NCBI RefSeq assembly: GCF_013416525.1
Contig: NZ_JACCEM010000001.1
Location: forward strand, 372,001-436,000
Length of the DNA: 64,000 bases
Source of the DNA: Parapusillimonas granuli
GTDB lineage: Bacteria; Pseudomonadota; Gammaproteobacteria; Burkholderiales; Burkholderiaceae_B
Reading direction: 5' to 3'
Each line of letters starts with the position of its first letter. Positions within the stretch are counted from its first letter, which is position 1. The position numbers were made by a program, and so were the translations under genes. The notes beneath the pieces are model-generated. The model saw only the letters and a list, made by a program, of their open reading frames with translations, ran no database searches and had not been told where the DNA came from. Shown one piece after another: positions 63,220 to 64,000 of this stretch.

Positions 63220-64000
63220 GTGCACAGCGCAACGCATCGCGACGCAACGGCCTCGCAAGGCCGACGAAAAAAATCTCCGATGTTTTCAAAGTACCGTTTG
63301 AAAATAGCGCTGCGCGAGCCGACAGTCGTCGTCGGCATCCTGGCCGCCCTTTTGTTCTCTTACTTGATTGTCGCGCCCATTGTTTCGCTGCTGGGCGATG
63401 CGTTTCGAGTCCAGTTCGCCGATTCAATGCGCATCGGCCAGGCAGCCGGCTCGTTTACCTTCTACAACCTGGAGCGGGTATTCCGGTCCATCGTCTCGCC
63501 CGCCATTTTGTGGGATCCGCTGGTCAATACACTTAGCGTGTCGTTTGGAGCAATGGCCATCGCGCTGGTGGCCGGCGGCATTCTGGCGTGGCTGATCAGC
63601 CGGACCAATATCATGGGCCGCAAGTGGTTCGCGACGGCGCTGATTGTCCCCTATATGCTGCCGTCATGGACGATCGCCCTGGCATGGAGCTCGATCTTCC
63701 TGAACCGTACGGTCGGTGGGCAGCCGGGGCTGCTGGAATCCATGGGTTTCGAGCCGCCGGACTGGCTTGCGTATGGCCAGCTTCCCATCACGATTGTGCT
63801 CGCGCTGCATTACACGCCCTTCGTCATCCTGCTGTTCGGCAACGCACTGCGTTCTTTTGATTCCCAGCTGGAAGACTCTGCGCGCATGCTGGGCGCCCCG
63901 ACGTCCGTGGTCGCCCGCCGGATCATCATCCCGCTGATGCGCCCGTCACTGCTCTCCGCCGTTACATTGATCTTTGCCAAGTGCCTGGGCGACTTCGGCG
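63220..64000 (+). CDS. ABC transporter permease, iron(III)/spermidine type (N-terminal part)
   Basis: Binding-protein-dependent permease, cut by the window end after about 260 codons. A GTG start at 63,220 follows AGGAGG with ideal spacing; an in-frame ATG at 63,280 is the alternative. Hydrophobic segments include PTVVVGILAALLFSYLIVAP and LSVSFGAMAIALVAGGILAW, and the EAA loop (SARMLGAPTSVVARRIIIPL) is present. The tandem-domain FbpB-type is likely from its length before the first EAA loop. Substrate unknown. Confidence 0.85.
   Translation, partial: MHSATHRDATASQGRRKKSPMFSKYRLKIALREPTVVVGILAALLFSYLIVAPIVSLLGDAFRVQFADSMRIGQAAGSFTFYNLERVFRSIVSPAILWDPLVNTLSVSFGAMAIALVAGGILAWLISRTNIMGRKWFATALIVPYMLPSWTIALAWSSIFLNRTVGGQPGLLESMGFEPPDWLAYGQLPITIVLALHYTPFVILLFGNALRSFDSQLEDSARMLGAPTSVVARRIIIPLMRPSLLSAVTLIFAKCLGDFG

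Overview
The window is chromosomal DNA of a GC-rich betaproteobacterium, most likely family Alcaligenaceae (Bordetella/Achromobacter/Pusillimonas-like). The basis is gene order (mnmG-rsmG-parA-parB, then tRNA-Tyr/Gly/Thr-tuf-tRNA-Trp-secE-nusG-rplKAJL-rpoBC), close protein resemblance to Bordetella DnaA, RnpA and RpoB as I remember them, and accessory genes typical of the family (Bug-type binding protein, Liv transporters). The genus cannot be fixed by reading alone.

Layout. 1-15.1 kb, minus strand: core transcription/translation genes, four tRNAs, tuf, parAB, rsmG and mnmG. 15.1-17.3 kb: a gene-free, repeat-rich stretch with three parS sites, a 38-bp tandem repeat, two ~220-bp imperfect palindromes and DnaA boxes. 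This is the chromosome-organisation/origin neighbourhood, and gene orientation switches from mainly minus to mainly plus across it. 17.3-21.3 kb: a cold-shock protein, an aminotransferase, a Fic protein with a convergent 57-codon antitoxin-like ORF, a glutamine amidotransferase, and two more DnaA-box clusters.

21.58-38.48 kb is a ~16.9-kb genomic island inserted at the 3' end of mnmE. It is bounded by a 22-bp imperfect direct repeat (21 of 22 identical) and carries a P4-type integrase beside mnmE, with the stub of an older related integrase just outside the far end. Its main cargo is a six-gene, end-overlapping operon: an excisionase-like HTH regulator, a long HsdM, a phosphoribosyltransferase-like protein, a NADAR domain fused to HsdS, a YhcG/DUF1016 PD-(D/E)XK nuclease, and HsdR. 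A divergent pair (a protein of unknown function plus an XRE-ImmA/IrrE protein) lies next to it. The NADAR-HsdS fusion together with the PRTase inside a type I restriction operon is the strongest candidate for an undescribed system: it suggests ADP-ribose or nucleobase chemistry coupled to type I restriction.

38.4-52.6 kb: mnmE, then a metabolic accessory block that separates mnmE from its usual neighbour yidC. It holds a YciI-like protein, catalase, a VOC enzyme with a divergent LysR, and a self-sufficient CYP116B-type P450 next to an IclR regulator and a divergent Bug binding protein. The same operator-like palindrome lies between the -35 and -10 elements of the P450 and Bug promoters. A complete branched-chain-amino-acid-type ABC transporter (livF-G-M-H-K) follows.

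52.8-60.7 kb: rpmH-rnpA-yidD-yidC (minus) divergent from dnaA-dnaN-gyrB (plus). 60.8-64 kb: a secreted dienelactone-hydrolase-like protein, a deleted IS66 remnant that abuts a 5'-truncated phosphodiesterase gene, and the start of an ABC permease. rpoC (left) and the permease (right) run off the window.
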